Origin: Pelagibacterium limicola | GTDB lineage: Bacteria > Pseudomonadota > Alphaproteobacteria > Rhizobiales > Devosiaceae | Direction: 5' to 3' | Assembly: GCF_015694405.1 (NCBI RefSeq) | Contig: NZ_JADQDB010000006.1 | Location: forward strand, 186,001-250,000 | DNA: 64,000 nt | Shown here: positions 56,851-64,000 of the stretch, piece by piece | How positions within the stretch are numbered: position 1 is the first letter of the stretch | How the letters are laid out: each line of letters begins with the position of its first letter | Translations under genes and position numbers: made by a program | The notes under the pieces: generated by a model | The model's input: the letters and a program-made list of their open reading frames with translations, nothing else | Told to the model about the DNA's origin: nothing | The model's database searches: none

Positions 56851-57573
56851 ATGCGGCCCAGCGGACGCGCTTTCGACCAGTTGCGCGAGATAACCCTTAC
56901 CCCCGGCGCGGCTCCACAGGCCGAAGGCTCGTGCCTCGTTGCCTTCGGCAATACGCGCGTATTATGCACGGCGACGGTCGAAACCTCGGTTCCCTCCTGG
57001 CGCCGCGGCATGGGACAAGGCTGGGTCACCGCTGAATACGGCATGCTCCCCCGCGCCACCGGGACGCGCACCCGACGCGAGGCGGCCGCAGGCAAGCAAT
57101 CGGGCCGCACGCAGGAAATCCAGCGTCTGATTGGGCGATCCCTGCGTGCAGTGGTCGATATGGGCAAGCTGGGCGAAAACCAGATCATTCTCGATTGCGA
57201 CGTATTGGAGGCCGATGGCGGCACCCGCACCGCCTCGATCACCGGTGCCTTTGTCGCGCTGAGGCAGGCGCTAAACTGGATGGGCGCGCGCGACCTCATC
57301 AAGGCCGATCCCGTCCGCGATCATGTCGCCGCGGTTTCATGCGGCATCTATCGCGGCACGCCCGTCCTCGATCTCGATTACCTCGAGGACAGCGAAGCTG
57401 AAACCGATGCCAATTTCGTCCTGACAGGCACCGGCAAATTCGTCGAGATCCAGGGGACCGCCGAGGGGGAACCGTTCTCCGCCGAGGAGTTTGCTGCCCT
57501 CACAGCGCTGGCGGGTAAAGGCATTCTCGAGCTGGTCGCCCTGCAAAAACAGGCGCTCGAGGCCGCCAAATGA
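56851..57573 (+). CDS. rph: Ribonuclease PH
   Basis: A 240-residue phosphorolytic 3'-5' exoribonuclease trimming tRNA precursors. [16 protein letters not shown] at the N-terminus, [20 protein letters not shown] with the phosphate-binding residues, and [19 protein letters not shown] are diagnostic. Overlaps rdgB by 4 bp; divergent from hrcA. Confidence 0.97.
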   Translation: MRPSGRAFDQLREITLTPGAAPQAEGSCLVAFGNTRVLCTATVETSVPSWRRGMGQGWVTAEYGMLPRATGTRTRREAAAGKQSGRTQEIQRLIGRSLRAVVDMGKLGENQIILDCDVLEADGGTRTASITGAFVALRQALNWMGARDLIKADPVRDHVAAVSCGIYRGTPVLDLDYLEDSEAETDANFVLTGTGKFVEIQGTAEGEPFSAEEFAALTALAGKGILELVALQKQALEAAK

Positions 57574-58205
57574 GCGGGCTCAAGCTGAACCGCGGCGAGA
57601 GGCTGGTGCTGGCCACCCACAACCACGGCAAGCTGGTCGAATTTCAGGACATGCTGGAAGGTTTCGGCCTCGATATTGTTTCGGCCGGAGAGCTTGGCCT
57701 CGATGAACCCGAAGAGACCGGCACGACCTTTGTCGAAAATGCACGTTTGAAGGCCCATGCGGCAGCAAAGGCGTCCGGGCAAATCGCGCTTTCCGATGAT
57801 TCGGGGATTTCGGTCGATGCGCTCGACGGCGCGCCCGGCGTCTATACCGCCGACTGGGCCGGGGTTCCGCGCAATTTTCAGAACGCCATGCAGAAGGTCG
57901 AGGATCTTCTGATCGAAAAGGGCGTCACCGCTCCGCATCAGCGCCGGGCGCAGTTCAACGCCGTGCTGTGCCTCGCCCATCCCGATGGGCGCGACACGAT
58001 ATTCGAAGGCATCTGCCCCGGAACGCTGATCTGGCCGCCGCGCGGCGAAATGGGACATGGCTACGACCCGATGTTCATGCCCGACGGGCACCAAAAGACC
58101 TTCGGCGAGATGACGGCGCAGGAAAAGCACGCTTGGGCGCCGGGTCGCACCGGGCTTTCCCACCGCGCCCGCGCCTTTGCAAAATTCGTCGAGGCCTCGC
58201 TTTGA
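57570..58205 (+). CDS. rdgB: dITP/XTP pyrophosphatase RdgB
   Basis: A 211-residue house-cleaning nucleotidase removing deaminated purine triphosphates. [18 protein letters not shown] at the start, [20 protein letters not shown] with the catalytic Asp, and [12 protein letters not shown] match the family. Overlaps rph (ATGA) and hemW (TTGA). Confidence 0.96.
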   Translation: MSGLKLNRGERLVLATHNHGKLVEFQDMLEGFGLDIVSAGELGLDEPEETGTTFVENARLKAHAAAKASGQIALSDDSGISVDALDGAPGVYTADWAGVPRNFQNAMQKVEDLLIEKGVTAPHQRRAQFNAVLCLAHPDGRDTIFEGICPGTLIWPPRGEMGHGYDPMFMPDGHQKTFGEMTAQEKHAWAPGRTGLSHRARAFAKFVEASL

Positions 58206-59353
58206 GCGCCAACACCGCCTTCGGGGTTTATGTCCATTGGCCGTTCTGCGCGGCCAAATGCCCTTATTGCGACTTCAATTCCCACGTCCATCACGGCGCC
58301 TTCGATGAGGAGAGCTTTGTAAAAGCTTACGTCAAGGAGATTGAGGCCACCGCGCGCCGCGCGCCGGGACGGCTGGTCGAATCGATTTTCTTCGGCGGCG
58401 GGACCCCCTCGCTGATGAACCCGAAATCCGCCGCAGCCATCCTCGATGCCATTGCCCGGAACTGGCAGGTGGCCGACAATGCCGAGGTGACGCTGGAGGC
58501 CAATCCCACATCCGTCGAGGCCGAGCGCTTTCGCGGCTACCGCGAGGCAGGCGTCAACCGCGTGTCGCTGGGCGTGCAGTCTCTAAGGCCCGAGCCGCTG
58601 GCAAAACTGGGACGACTCCATTCCGTCGATGACGCTGTGGCCGCCGTGCGGCTGGCGCAGTCGATCTTTGACCGCTCGAGCTTCGATATTATCTATGCCC
58701 GGCCAGACCAGACGCTCGAGGCATGGGACGATGAGTTGACAGACGCGCTGGCGCTTTCGGACGGGCACCTTTCGCTTTACCAGCTCACCATCGAATCGGG
58801 CACGCGCTATTTCGACCTCTTCCACGCCGGCAAACTCAAGATGCCCTCCGAGGACCTTTCGGCGGACATGTTCGAATTGACCCAGGAGCGAACCGCGGCC
58901 TATGGCCTCCCGGCCTACGAGATTTCCAATCATGCGAGGCCAGGACAGGAGAGCCGCCATAACCTCGTTTACTGGCGCTATGGCGAATATGCCGGCATCG
59001 GCCCCGGCGCCCATGGGCGGCTGCTGATCGGCGGGGTGCGCCACGCGACGGCCGCCGAAAAAATGCCGTTCAAATGGTGGGAAAAGGTGATGGAGACCGG
59101 TGACGGTCTGGTCGCCGACGATAATCTCACCTGGGACGAAGAGGGCGACGAATATCTGGTCATGGGCCTGAGACTGAGGGAAGGCATCGACCCCGGCCGT
59201 TATCAGGCCCTCGCCCGCCGCCCGCTGACCCAGGTCCAGATCAGCCATTTGATGGACATCGGCTTTATCGAGACCTTGCCCAACGGCCGCCTGCGGGTGA
59301 CCGAAAAGGGCTGGCCCGTGCTCGATGCCGTGGTCGCCGATCTGGCGGCCTAA
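58202..59353 (+). CDS. hemW: Radical SAM haem chaperone HemW
   Basis: A 383-residue radical-SAM protein of the HemW (oxygen-independent coproporphyrinogen-oxidase-like) family, now regarded as a haem-insertion factor. FCAAKCPYC (Cys16, Cys20, Cys23) is the [4Fe-4S] CX3CX2C motif, and FGGGTPSL follows. The extra cysteine of true HemN (CX3CX2CXC) is absent (CDFNS), supporting HemW. The start is TTG 58202, overlapping the rdgB stop as TTGA; no ATG is available nearby. Coupled translation is likely. Confidence 0.92.
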   Translation: MSANTAFGVYVHWPFCAAKCPYCDFNSHVHHGAFDEESFVKAYVKEIEATARRAPGRLVESIFFGGGTPSLMNPKSAAAILDAIARNWQVADNAEVTLEANPTSVEAERFRGYREAGVNRVSLGVQSLRPEPLAKLGRLHSVDDAVAAVRLAQSIFDRSSFDIIYARPDQTLEAWDDELTDALALSDGHLSLYQLTIESGTRYFDLFHAGKLKMPSEDLSADMFELTQERTAAYGLPAYEISNHARPGQESRHNLVYWRYGEYAGIGPGAHGRLLIGGVRHATAAEKMPFKWWEKVMETGDGLVADDNLTWDEEGDEYLVMGLRLREGIDPGRYQALARRPLTQVQISHLMDIGFIETLPNGRLRVTEKGWPVLDAVVADLAA

Positions 59354-60660
59354 TAGGATCCTTGCACCAGGCTCGCCCCGACCGGCGGGATGGTATTTCC
59401 GCCAGACGAGGTGGCGCCTGTCGCCTGAGTTGTAATCCCGCCCAGCCGCGCCGGATCGGCGATTTGCGCCCCGCCCGCCGTGACCCGGTGGATCACCAGC
59501 CCGTATTCGCCGCGCCCGTCATAATGGAAACGGAATGGCCCATCGCGCCCGGAAAAGCCGGTGGGCGAGAGCAGAACCTGCGGGTTGTAGCGCGGCGCGG
59601 CTTGCGCGAGGGCCGGAGTGTTGGCGAGGAGGATCGCGGTGAAACCGATAGTTGCAAGCTGCTGTGGTGCGCCCCCGAACCGGGCGCGGTAGTCGGGCGC
59701 AATCGCAGCGAGCCCTGCCGGATCGATCACGGGATAAAAGGCCCCTTCGAGGTAGGCTTGGGCGGCAATGGCGCTGTCCCCGCTCCAGTCGCCCGACCCC
59801 AGAATGGTAATCCGCCCGCGGGGCACCTGCGCGGCTTGGAGCAGAATGCCAAAGCTCGGCGCCGTCGCCCGGTCGGGAAGAAAGAGCGTATCGATCTGAC
59901 CCGCCAGCAATTTCGGCACGAGCTGCTCGATCTGTTGTCGCGCCTGCGCCTCGTTGCCAAAGGAAAAGACCCCGCGCACCGGCATGCCCAACTCGCGCGC
60001 CGCGCTCTGGAACGCCGCGGAAAACGCCTCGCCATAGGCGTTCGCAGGGACCAGAGCCGCGGCCGTCTGCCGCCCCTGGCTCCGGGCAAAGGAGAGCGCC
60101 CGCATTGCCTCGGCTTCCGGCAGCACCGACAGCAGATAAACCCCCGGCCGGGCGATAATGGACGTGTTGGAAAATCCGATCATCGGGATATTTGCGGCCA
60201 GGGCGACCTCGCCCGCCGCCTGAACCGCGCCCGCGCGCAGCGGCCCCAGGATCAGGCTCGCCCCCTCGCTTACGGCCTCGCTTGCCGCCGCCCGTGCCCG
60301 CGATTCTGCGTTTCCCGTGTCCTTGAGGACGATGTGGATATGGGATGCGCCCGACCGCGCCGCAAAATCCATGGCCAACCGCGCGCCATTGGCAACCGCC
60401 CGGCCGGCACTCGCTGTGCCGTCCTGCCTCGAAAGCGGCAGGATCAACGCCACCCGCACCGGGCCGCTGCCGATAATTTCGCCCCGCGCGGGGGCGAGCG
60501 GCTGCGCCCCGGCGGAACCGGCCTGGGGCACGGGCATCGGGAAATCCCGTCCTGCCGGCAACCCGTAATCTGTCGACGGAGAGCAGGCTGCGGCCAGCAG
60601 CAGAGCTGCCCCGGCAACTAGGCGGGAAATTCTGCGAAACAGGCGTCCCTTTGCATTCAT
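59350..60660 (-). CDS. LppC/LpoA-like penicillin-binding-protein activator lipoprotein
   Basis: A 436-residue lipoprotein with signal peptide ending in LLAAACSPST (lipid Cys26), then a periplasmic-binding-protein type I fold (VALILPLSRQDG, IPMIGFSNTS, GSGDWSGD). Related to the C-terminal domain of E. coli LpoA, which activates PBP1A, but without its N-terminal TPR half. It may instead bind a ligand. Convergent with hemW and divergent from rsmI, the usual order. Confidence 0.85.
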   Translation of the reverse strand: MNAKGRLFRRISRLVAGAALLLAAACSPSTDYGLPAGRDFPMPVPQAGSAGAQPLAPARGEIIGSGPVRVALILPLSRQDGTASAGRAVANGARLAMDFAARSGASHIHIVLKDTGNAESRARAAASEAVSEGASLILGPLRAGAVQAAGEVALAANIPMIGFSNTSIIARPGVYLLSVLPEAEAMRALSFARSQGRQTAAALVPANAYGEAFSAAFQSAARELGMPVRGVFSFGNEAQARQQIEQLVPKLLAGQIDTLFLPDRATAPSFGILLQAAQVPRGRITILGSGDWSGDSAIAAQAYLEGAFYPVIDPAGLAAIAPDYRARFGGAPQQLATIGFTAILLANTPALAQAAPRYNPQVLLSPTGFSGRDGPFRFHYDGRGEYGLVIHRVTAGGAQIADPARLGGITTQATGATSSGGNTIPPVGASLVQGSY

Positions 60661-60712
60661 GGCCGGGAATCTGACCTGATTCGTCGCCTCGACAAAGCAT
60701 CCTGCCCCGCCT

Positions 60713-61627
60713 ATGAGTTTTTTAAGGCCTAGCGAGGACCGGGACTTGAGCCAGCAAAGCTATATGATCGGCAGCCATGTGATTGCGCCCGAGCGTCCGG
60801 GGCCGGGGCTCTATCTTGTGGCCACCCCCATCGGAAACCTGCGCGATATCACCCTGCGCGCCCTCGACATCCTGGCCGCCGCCGATCTCATTCTCTGCGA
60901 AGACACCCGCCATTCGGCGCGGCTCCTGGAGGCCTATGCCATCAAGACCCCGCGCTCACCGCTCCACGAGCATAACGAGCGCGCCCGCATCGGGGAAATC
61001 CTTGCCCGGCTCGAAAAAGGCGAAGTGATCGCGCTGGTTTCCGATGCCGGAACCCCGCTCCTTTCCGATCCGGGATTTCCGCTCGTCCGCGCCGCCCGCG
61101 AAAGGGATTTCGCGGTTTTCCCCGTTCCCGGCCCCTCAGCGCTGCTCGCGGCGTTGACCGGCGCCGGCTTGCCGACGGATTCCTTTGGTTTTTTCGGATT
61201 TCTACCGGCCAAGACCGGTCAGCGCATGAATGCGCTTGCGCCGCTGGCATCCCGGCCCGAAACCCTCGTCTTTTATGAATCGCCCCGGCGTCTGGGCCCT
61301 GCGCTCGCCGACATGGCCAAGGTTTTCGGCGCCGAAAGGCAGGCGGTTGTCGCGCTTGAATTGACAAAAAAATTCGAACGCTTCGTGCCGGGGCCGCTTG
61401 CGGACCTGGCCGAAAGTTTTGCCGAAGGGACCAAGGGCGAGGCCGTCATTCTCGTTGGCGGTGCTGGCAAGGGGGAAATCGCCGGAACGCAAGATTGGCA
61501 GGGTGAACTCGAAACGGCATTGGTCCAGATGCCATTGCGGGCCGCGGTCGATGAAATTACCACCCGCCACGCGCTCAAACGCAAGGATGTCTACGATGCC
61601 GCGCTTGCGCTCAAATCCGGGCGCTGA
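60713..61627 (+). CDS. rsmI: 16S rRNA C1402 2'-O-methyltransferase RsmI
   Basis: A 304-residue tetrapyrrole-methylase-fold enzyme. LYLVATPIGNLRDITLRALD, LCEDTRHSARLL, and VSDAGTPLLSDPGFPLV are the three family signatures. N-terminal ~30 residues precede the family start, so a later start is possible, for instance ATG 60764 (MIGSHVIAPERPGPG). Overlaps yraN. Confidence 0.95.
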   Translation: MSFLRPSEDRDLSQQSYMIGSHVIAPERPGPGLYLVATPIGNLRDITLRALDILAAADLILCEDTRHSARLLEAYAIKTPRSPLHEHNERARIGEILARLEKGEVIALVSDAGTPLLSDPGFPLVRAARERDFAVFPVPGPSALLAALTGAGLPTDSFGFFGFLPAKTGQRMNALAPLASRPETLVFYESPRRLGPALADMAKVFGAERQAVVALELTKKFERFVPGPLADLAESFAEGTKGEAVILVGGAGKGEIAGTQDWQGELETALVQMPLRAAVDEITTRHALKRKDVYDAALALKSGR

Positions 61628-61973
61628 AAAGCGCCGGGCCGAAAGGGCCGGCCGTCGCGCCGAAACGCTCGCTGCGCTTTATCTGCGCATGAAGCTCTTT
61701 CGCATCCTGGCCAAGCGGTTCAAGACCCCGGTTGGCGAAATCGATATCGTTGCCCGGCGCGGCAGACTGCTGGTCTTTGCGGAGGTCAAGCACCGCAAAA
61801 CGCCGGGCGCCGCTGCGCTCGAAGCGGTCCACCAAAGCCGAATAGCCCGCGCCGCCCAATGGTTCATGATGTCGAACCCGCAATTTTCGGGATTCGATTG
61901 CCGGATCGATGTCATCGTACTGGCGCCAGGCCACTGGCCGTACCATCTAGAGAACGCCTTTTCCGTTTCCTGA
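61596..61973 (+). CDS. UPF0102/YraN family nuclease-like protein
   Basis: About 125 residues with the YraN signature: [20 protein letters not shown], then [33 protein letters not shown] and FAEVK are the two acidic, endonuclease-like motifs (Holliday-junction resolvase-type fold). The start is uncertain: ATG 61596 overlaps rsmI by 32 bp; TTG 61605 is an alternative. Function unproven. rsmI-yraN-gshB is a conserved order. Confidence 0.82.
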   Translation: MPRLRSNPGAEKRRAERAGRRAETLAALYLRMKLFRILAKRFKTPVGEIDIVARRGRLLVFAEVKHRKTPGAAALEAVHQSRIARAAQWFMMSNPQFSGFDCRIDVIVLAPGHWPYHLENAFSVS

Positions 61974-61993
61974 TCCCCTTCCGGAGTTTTCTT

Positions 61994-62935
61994 ATGCCGC
62001 TTTCCATCGCCGTTCAGATGGACCCCATCGAAACCATCAATCCCCTTGGCGATTCGAGCTTTGCCCTGATGCTCGAGGCACAGAATCGCGGCCATACCCT
62101 GTTCTATTATACCCCTCAATCCCTAGCCCAGCGCGGCGACACCGTCACCGCCCGTGTCCACGCGATCGCGGTCGACGATAAGGACAAGGGCCTGCATTTC
62201 ACCCTTCGAGACTGGCAGAAAACCGATCTCTCTACGCTCGATGTCATCCTGCTCCGCCAGGATCCGCCCTTCGACATGAACTACATCACGACGACCCACA
62301 TGCTCGAGCGGATCCATCCCAAGACCCTTGTCGTCAACCACCCCGGGGAAGTGCGCAACGCGCCCGAAAAAATCCTTGTGACAAGCTTTCCCGAACTGAT
62401 GCCCGATACACTCATTACGCGCGACGAGCGGGAAATCCGCGAGTTCCGCGCCGAATTCGGCGATATCATCATCAAGCCCCTGTTCGGCAATGGCGGGGCG
62501 GGCGTGTTCCGCGTCAAGCCCGACGATGAAAATCTCGGCTCGCTTCTCGAGATGTTCAACGCCAATTTCCGCGAGCCCTTTATGGTCCAGCGCTATCTGC
62601 CCGAGGTGCGCAAGGGGGACAAGCGCATCATCCTCGTGGATGGCAAGCCCGCCGCCGGGCTCAATCGCGTGCCCCAGCCGGGCGAAGTGCGTTCCAATAT
62701 GCACGCCGGCGGACGGCCCGAGCTTTCCGAACTGACTAGACGCGAACACGAGATCTGCGAGATCATCGGCCCCGAACTCAAAAAGCGTGACCTCATATTT
62801 GTCGGCATCGACGTCATCGGCGACTACCTCACCGAGATCAACGTCACGTCTCCCACCGGTATCCGCGAAGTCCGCCGCTTTGGCGGACCCGACATCGCCG
62901 CCATGGTCTGGGACGCCATCGAGGGACGGCGCTAA
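61994..62935 (+). CDS. gshB: Glutathione synthetase
   Basis: A 313-residue ATP-grasp ligase joining gamma-glutamylcysteine and glycine. [20 protein letters not shown] at the start, [19 protein letters not shown] as glycine-rich ATP lid, and [20 protein letters not shown] near the C-terminus are diagnostic. ATG 61994 with CCGGAG upstream starts the family; a longer in-frame reading overlaps yraN. Its product glutathione is the acceptor for persulfide used by the 2.3-kb dioxygenase. Confidence 0.96.
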   Translation: MPLSIAVQMDPIETINPLGDSSFALMLEAQNRGHTLFYYTPQSLAQRGDTVTARVHAIAVDDKDKGLHFTLRDWQKTDLSTLDVILLRQDPPFDMNYITTTHMLERIHPKTLVVNHPGEVRNAPEKILVTSFPELMPDTLITRDEREIREFRAEFGDIIIKPLFGNGGAGVFRVKPDDENLGSLLEMFNANFREPFMVQRYLPEVRKGDKRIILVDGKPAAGLNRVPQPGEVRSNMHAGGRPELSELTRREHEICEIIGPELKKRDLIFVGIDVIGDYLTEINVTSPTGIREVRRFGGPDIAAMVWDAIEGRR

Positions 62936-62952
62936 GGGCATGCTGGGTACAC

Positions 62953-62968
62953 TGATTCACGTGGAACA
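62953..62968. promoter_or_regulatory. parS-like site between gshB and the MarC-family gene
   Basis: TGATTCACGTGGAACA matches parS at 14 of 16 positions and differs in one base from the site at 52769. It lies 32 kb from oriC in a 45-bp gap. Confidence 0.65.
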
Positions 62969-62980
62969 GGGGGAGATCGC

Positions 62981-63607
62981 TTGAACGCCAGCTTTCTGGT
63001 CGCCTTTGCGACGTTTTTCGCAACTGTCGGCGTTGCCGACATCGCCTTCATCTTTGCGGGGCTGACCCAGAACAACACGGCGCGCGACCGATTTATTTTT
63101 GCAACGCGCGGCGTCCTGATCGCGACGGGCATCCTCTTGTTCTTCGGGGTGGTGGGAAACCTCATACTCGATCTCTTCGGCATCACCCTGCCGGCTCTGC
63201 GCGTCGCCGGCGGTATTCTCCTGCTGCTGATCGCCATCGACATGGTGTTTGCGCGGCATTCGGGTGGCACCGGTACGACGAGCGAAGAAGAGGAAGAGGG
63301 CATGACCCGCAATGATATCTCGGTCTTCCCGCTCGCCATGCCGCTACTCGCCGGACCTGGCGCGATCAGCGCGGTGATCCTGCTCACCACCGGGGCTAAC
63401 ACCGACTTCGAATTCTGGCTGGTGCTTCTGGCGCTCGTGGCAACGCTCTTTATCGCCTGGCTGACGCTGCTCGTTGCCATCCCCATCCAGAAACTCATGG
63501 GCCGCACGGGCCTCGCCGTGCTGACCCGCGTGGTCGGAATCCTGCTCGCAGCGCTCGCCGTCCAGTTCGTATTCGACGGCGTGCGCGATTCGGGGCTTCT
63601 GGGGTGA
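62981..63607 (+). CDS. MarC/UPF0016-like multi-helix membrane protein
   Basis: A 208-residue membrane protein with six hydrophobic helices in two pseudo-repeats. FVAL-type features are present as PLAMPLLAGPGAISAVILLT and GVADIAFIFAGLT, which point to the MarC family. A short acidic, Glu-rich loop (TTSEEEEEGM) separates the halves. The start is TTG 62981 with AGGGGGAG upstream. Transport function is unassigned. Confidence 0.85.
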   Translation: MNASFLVAFATFFATVGVADIAFIFAGLTQNNTARDRFIFATRGVLIATGILLFFGVVGNLILDLFGITLPALRVAGGILLLLIAIDMVFARHSGGTGTTSEEEEEGMTRNDISVFPLAMPLLAGPGAISAVILLTTGANTDFEFWLVLLALVATLFIAWLTLLVAIPIQKLMGRTGLAVLTRVVGILLAALAVQFVFDGVRDSGLLG

Positions 63608-63619
63608 GAAACTCCCCGC

Positions 63620-64000
63620 CTATTTGAGCGCGGTGCACCGCCCCTGGGCGGCAAGACGCAGATAGTTGCGCGGCTCGCAACCGGTGAGGAAGAACTGGAT
63701 CCACTCCTGTTCGTTGCCGTAATAGACATTACGATCCACCTCGCCCCTGACCCCAGGGACCGTGCCCGTCTGGGTATACTGCCAGAACGCCCACGGCCGG
63801 TTGCGATAACGCTCATGAGGCTGGGCCGCGACCGAGCGCAGCCACATCGGATTATCGAGCGGCACGCCCTCGAGAATGTCGCGGTGGAAATTGATGTCAG
63901 TGTAGATGATCGGCACCTTGCCGGTATGGGCTTCCATGCCGGCAAGCATGATGCGGATTTTCTCGAGCACCTCTTCGCGGCTCAGATTGGGGCGGCACGC
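63620..64000 (-). CDS. GH25-family lysozyme-like protein (5' end beyond window)
   Basis: The frame is open to the window edge, giving 126 C-terminal codons. VPIIYTDINFHRDIL and PWAFWQYTQTGTVPGVRGEVD are glycoside hydrolase family 25 signatures near the substrate groove, and a VDRN segment follows. GH25 enzymes cleave peptidoglycan. The N-terminus with the catalytic Asp and any signal peptide is missing, so localisation cannot be judged. Convergent with the MarC-family gene. Confidence 0.85.
   Translation of the reverse strand, partial: ACRPNLSREEVLEKIRIMLAGMEAHTGKVPIIYTDINFHRDILEGVPLDNPMWLRSVAAQPHERYRNRPWAFWQYTQTGTVPGVRGEVDRNVYYGNEQEWIQFFLTGCEPRNYLRLAAQGRCTALK

Noticed and set aside
1-64000. 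CRISPR arrays, insertion sequences, integrases, prophage genes or a rare-codon genomic island
   Set aside because: No spaced direct repeats, transposase motifs, terminal inverted repeats or phage structural genes were seen; gene content is core chromosomal throughout.

Overview
The window is a dense, high-GC chromosomal segment from an alphaproteobacterium. Gene order points to Hyphomicrobiales (Rhizobiales), plausibly Devosiaceae (Devosia/Pelagibacterium-like); the family is inference, since no rRNA is present. Supporting points are the hisB-DUF2628-hisH-hisA-hisF-hisE-coaA order, nth-DUF2244-ada, hslV-GNAT-hslU, hrcA beside rph, LppC-rsmI-yraN-gshB, and a CtrA-boxed origin beside hemE.

Layout. 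1-5.4 kb: a sulfide/persulfide and sulfur-anion island with a TauE/SafE exporter (cut by the left edge), a BigR/SqrR-type ArsR repressor, a DUF2892 membrane protein, two YeeE/YedE half-transporters, an ETHE1-like persulfide dioxygenase, a DUF442 phosphatase/sulfurtransferase-like protein and a SulP anion transporter. 5.5-9 kb: tRNA-Gly(GCC), YbbN-like thioredoxin, a Lon N-domain protein, a UPF0434/Trm112 protein and a Ubi-type hydroxylase. 9.1-11.1 kb: glnK-amtB behind a near-consensus sigma-54 promoter and followed by stacked hairpins. 11.2-20.2 kb: ftsK, lolA, xthA, a cNMP-binding protein with an OmpR-type regulator, yggS and leuS. 20.2-31 kb: lptE-holA, then parB, parA, rsmG, mnmG, mnmE, rho, hemJ and hemE on the minus strand.

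30.5-31.0 kb: the hemE-maf intergenic region carries three perfect TTAA-N7-TTAA CtrA boxes, a DnaA box and two W-box-like sequences, and gene polarity flips across it. I read it as the chromosomal replication origin. Nine parS-like palindromes, of varying quality, are scattered from 21.8 to 63.0 kb around it.

31-39 kb: maf, aroE, coaE, dnaQ, then secB, fxsA, a Tim44-like protein, Smr, an XRE regulator and hslU/hslV flanking a frameshifted GNAT acetyltransferase gene. 39-44 kb: the histidine operon plus coaA, with a small unnamed membrane protein between hisA and hisF. 44-51 kb: adenosine kinase, nth, DUF2244, an Ada-like protein, gpmA, dapB, pyrF, a histidine phosphatase and an FMN reductase. 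51-57 kb: dnaJ, dnaK (with an RpoH-type promoter), grpE and hrcA. 57-64 kb: rph, rdgB, hemW, an LppC-like lipoprotein, rsmI, yraN, gshB, a MarC-family protein and a GH25 lysozyme cut by the right edge.

Most genes are ordinary housekeeping genes. The non-routine signals are the origin with its unusually dispersed parS set, the split sulfide-detoxification island, the homopolymer frameshift in the GNAT gene, the repeated palindromic element, and several unexplained hairpins.
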